Part shown: one piece after another, positions 63,012 to 64,000 of the stretch
Numbering within the stretch: position 1 is the stretch's first letter
How the letters are laid out: each line of letters begins with the position of its first letter
Source: Bipolaris cookei
Lineage: Eukaryota; Ascomycota; Dothideomycetes; Pleosporales; Pleosporaceae
Reading direction: 5' to 3'
DNA: 64,000 nucleotides
Assembly: GCA_002286855.1 (NCBI GenBank)
Contig: NRSV01000032.1
Location: forward strand, 62,001-126,000
The notes under the pieces: generated by a model
Told to the model about the DNA's origin: nothing
The model's database searches: none
The model's input: only the letters and a program-made list of their open reading frames with translations
Program-made: the position numbers and the translations under genes

Positions 63012-64000
63012 ATGGGGCTCAAACGACCAAGAGACGGAAACATGGCGGACGAAAAGCCAGAACAGTCGTCGTCACCTTTTGTGAGCATATTTGAGGGGTT
63101 CCGTGCAGAGCTCGACGAGCATCATGATCGTCGAGAAAGGATTATCAAAGCATCGCGCGACATCACCGCGTCAAGCAAGAAGATGTATTGGATTTTTTGT
63201 CAAAATTTGGTTTAGCAACTAACAATTCAACAGCATCTTCACCCTTCAGAGGCGAGTTGTTTGCCATTACAATCTTCGTGTAATCATCTGACCTGACTAG
63301 GGTCCGGGTTGTTGGCCAAGCATTGCCGCCCTGGGTCACCAAGAAGAATGCTGAGTACTGGGAGACGATTCGGGATCGATACAAGAACATTGCTACCGAC
63401 CTTCAAGGACTTAACGCCTATCGATACTCTCATAACATTACAGGTGGAAACCAGGAGTTCATGGAAGCGCTCAGTTTTCAACACTACCTGGAAACCCAGT
63501 CACTCATCTCGTACGACGAAGCAAAATCACAGATTGCTAGCATGAGCGGTGAAGTCGGGCCCATTGCTTTTACCCCAGAAGACTACATCTTGGGTGTGTG
63601 TGACATGACTGGCGAGCTCATGCGCTTCGCTGTCACAAGTATGGCTACCAGTGGAAAACTACCATCCAGCAGACAGGCAGAATCAAACAAGAGGCTGAAG
63701 CAAGAGCACGACCAGGAGGATGGCGGTGACAAGATGGAGATTGATGAACAGACGTTAGCTGCAAGTGAGACGCAGAAACCACGAACTGTCCTGGATGACT
63801 TGAGGGCGGTTCGGCTGCAGCTCGAGATGTTTGAGGTGCCTGGGGGATCCAAGTTTGCAGCTGAGCTAGAGACGAAGAAGATGCCTGTAATGCGGGAGTG
63901 TGTAGACAAAGTTGAGAAAGGACTGTATGGGCTCACAGTGCGTGGAAACGAGCGTCCCAAAGGCTGGATGCCAGACATGAGCAGTGGCAGGGGGAACGAG
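63012..64000 (+). CDS. Translin-associated factor X (TRAX), 3' end cut by window edge
   Basis: Exons 63012-63184, 63234-63251 (an 18-nt microexon) and 63301 to the window end; 296 residues visible. The microexon reads IIFTLQ plus two bases of Arg. Intron 1 is gtattg...caacag; intron 2 starts gcgagt and ends gactag, a GC-AG intron. The splice gives ASSKK-IIFTLQR-VRVVGQ, matching the TRAX KKxIFxLHR segment. Later: FMEALSFQHYLETQSLIS and YILGVCDMTGELMRFAV, carrying the acidic residues used by TRAX for catalysis. TRAX and translin form C3PO, an RNase that degrades passenger strands in RNAi and processes tRNA pieces. No stop is reached at 64000. Confidence 0.92.

Overview
This is a nuclear window from a filamentous ascomycete, most likely a pleosporalean Dothideomycete (an inference; I could not search databases). 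The evidence is short GT-AG introns of about 46-80 bp with CTRAC-like branch sites, compact divergent and convergent genes, fungal families (Zn2Cys6 and C2H2 regulators, GT34, GH16, GH105, allantoate-permease-type MFS) and pogo/Fot1-like DNA transposons with RIP-like decay. There is no bacterial operon structure. I reconstructed splice sites by eye; where a junction restores a known motif I say so.

1-13 kb: a truncated GH105 glycosidase, a spliced MFS transporter, a flavin-reductase-like protein divergent from an SDR, a conserved unknown protein, the APC11 RING subunit divergent from a mercaptopyruvate-type sulfurtransferase, and a seven-exon Pif1-like helicase carrying a viroplasmin-like domain. 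13.4-16.1 kb: a decayed pogo-like transposon with long terminal inverted repeats, itself split by a 496-bp solo LTR with a perfect 5-bp target duplication. 16.3-20.1 kb: an Rrn9-like Pol I factor, a frameshifted metallophosphoesterase pseudogene, and a 194-bp duplication around a single N that looks like an assembly join.

20.8-34.4 kb: a small unknown protein, a secreted carboxylesterase, an unknown Q/P-tailed protein, a NIF3-like protein divergent from an AlaX-like alanyl-tRNA editing protein, a GH16 glucanase and a GT2 polysaccharide synthase. 34.4-41 kb is a 6.5-kb gene-poor, microsatellite-rich stretch leading to a C2H2 regulator with a probable 5'UTR intron. 41-58 kb: the C2H2 regulator, COP9 signalosome subunit 1, a glutamine-rich Zn2Cys6 protein, a DUF2828 protein, a thioredoxin-fold protein without CXXC, a GT34 glycosyltransferase, a secreted apple-like protein and a secondary-metabolism-type methyltransferase. 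58.3-60.1 kb: a second pogo-like element, with TA duplications, inserted 110 bp upstream of that methyltransferase. 60.9-64 kb: a small unknown protein, GPI mannosyltransferase I, and translin-associated factor X running off the right edge.

Most genes are independent housekeeping or secretory functions (ubiquitin-pathway control through APC11 and CSN1, tRNA quality control, GPI and glycan assembly, plant-polymer hydrolysis). I do not see a co-regulated cluster or a clearly new multi-gene system. The most unusual items are the viroplasmin-Pif1 fusion, the nested transposon, two regulatory genes whose reading frame continues past an in-frame stop, a stop-free 60-bp intron in the DUF2828 gene, and a GC-AG intron beside an 18-nt microexon in TRAX.
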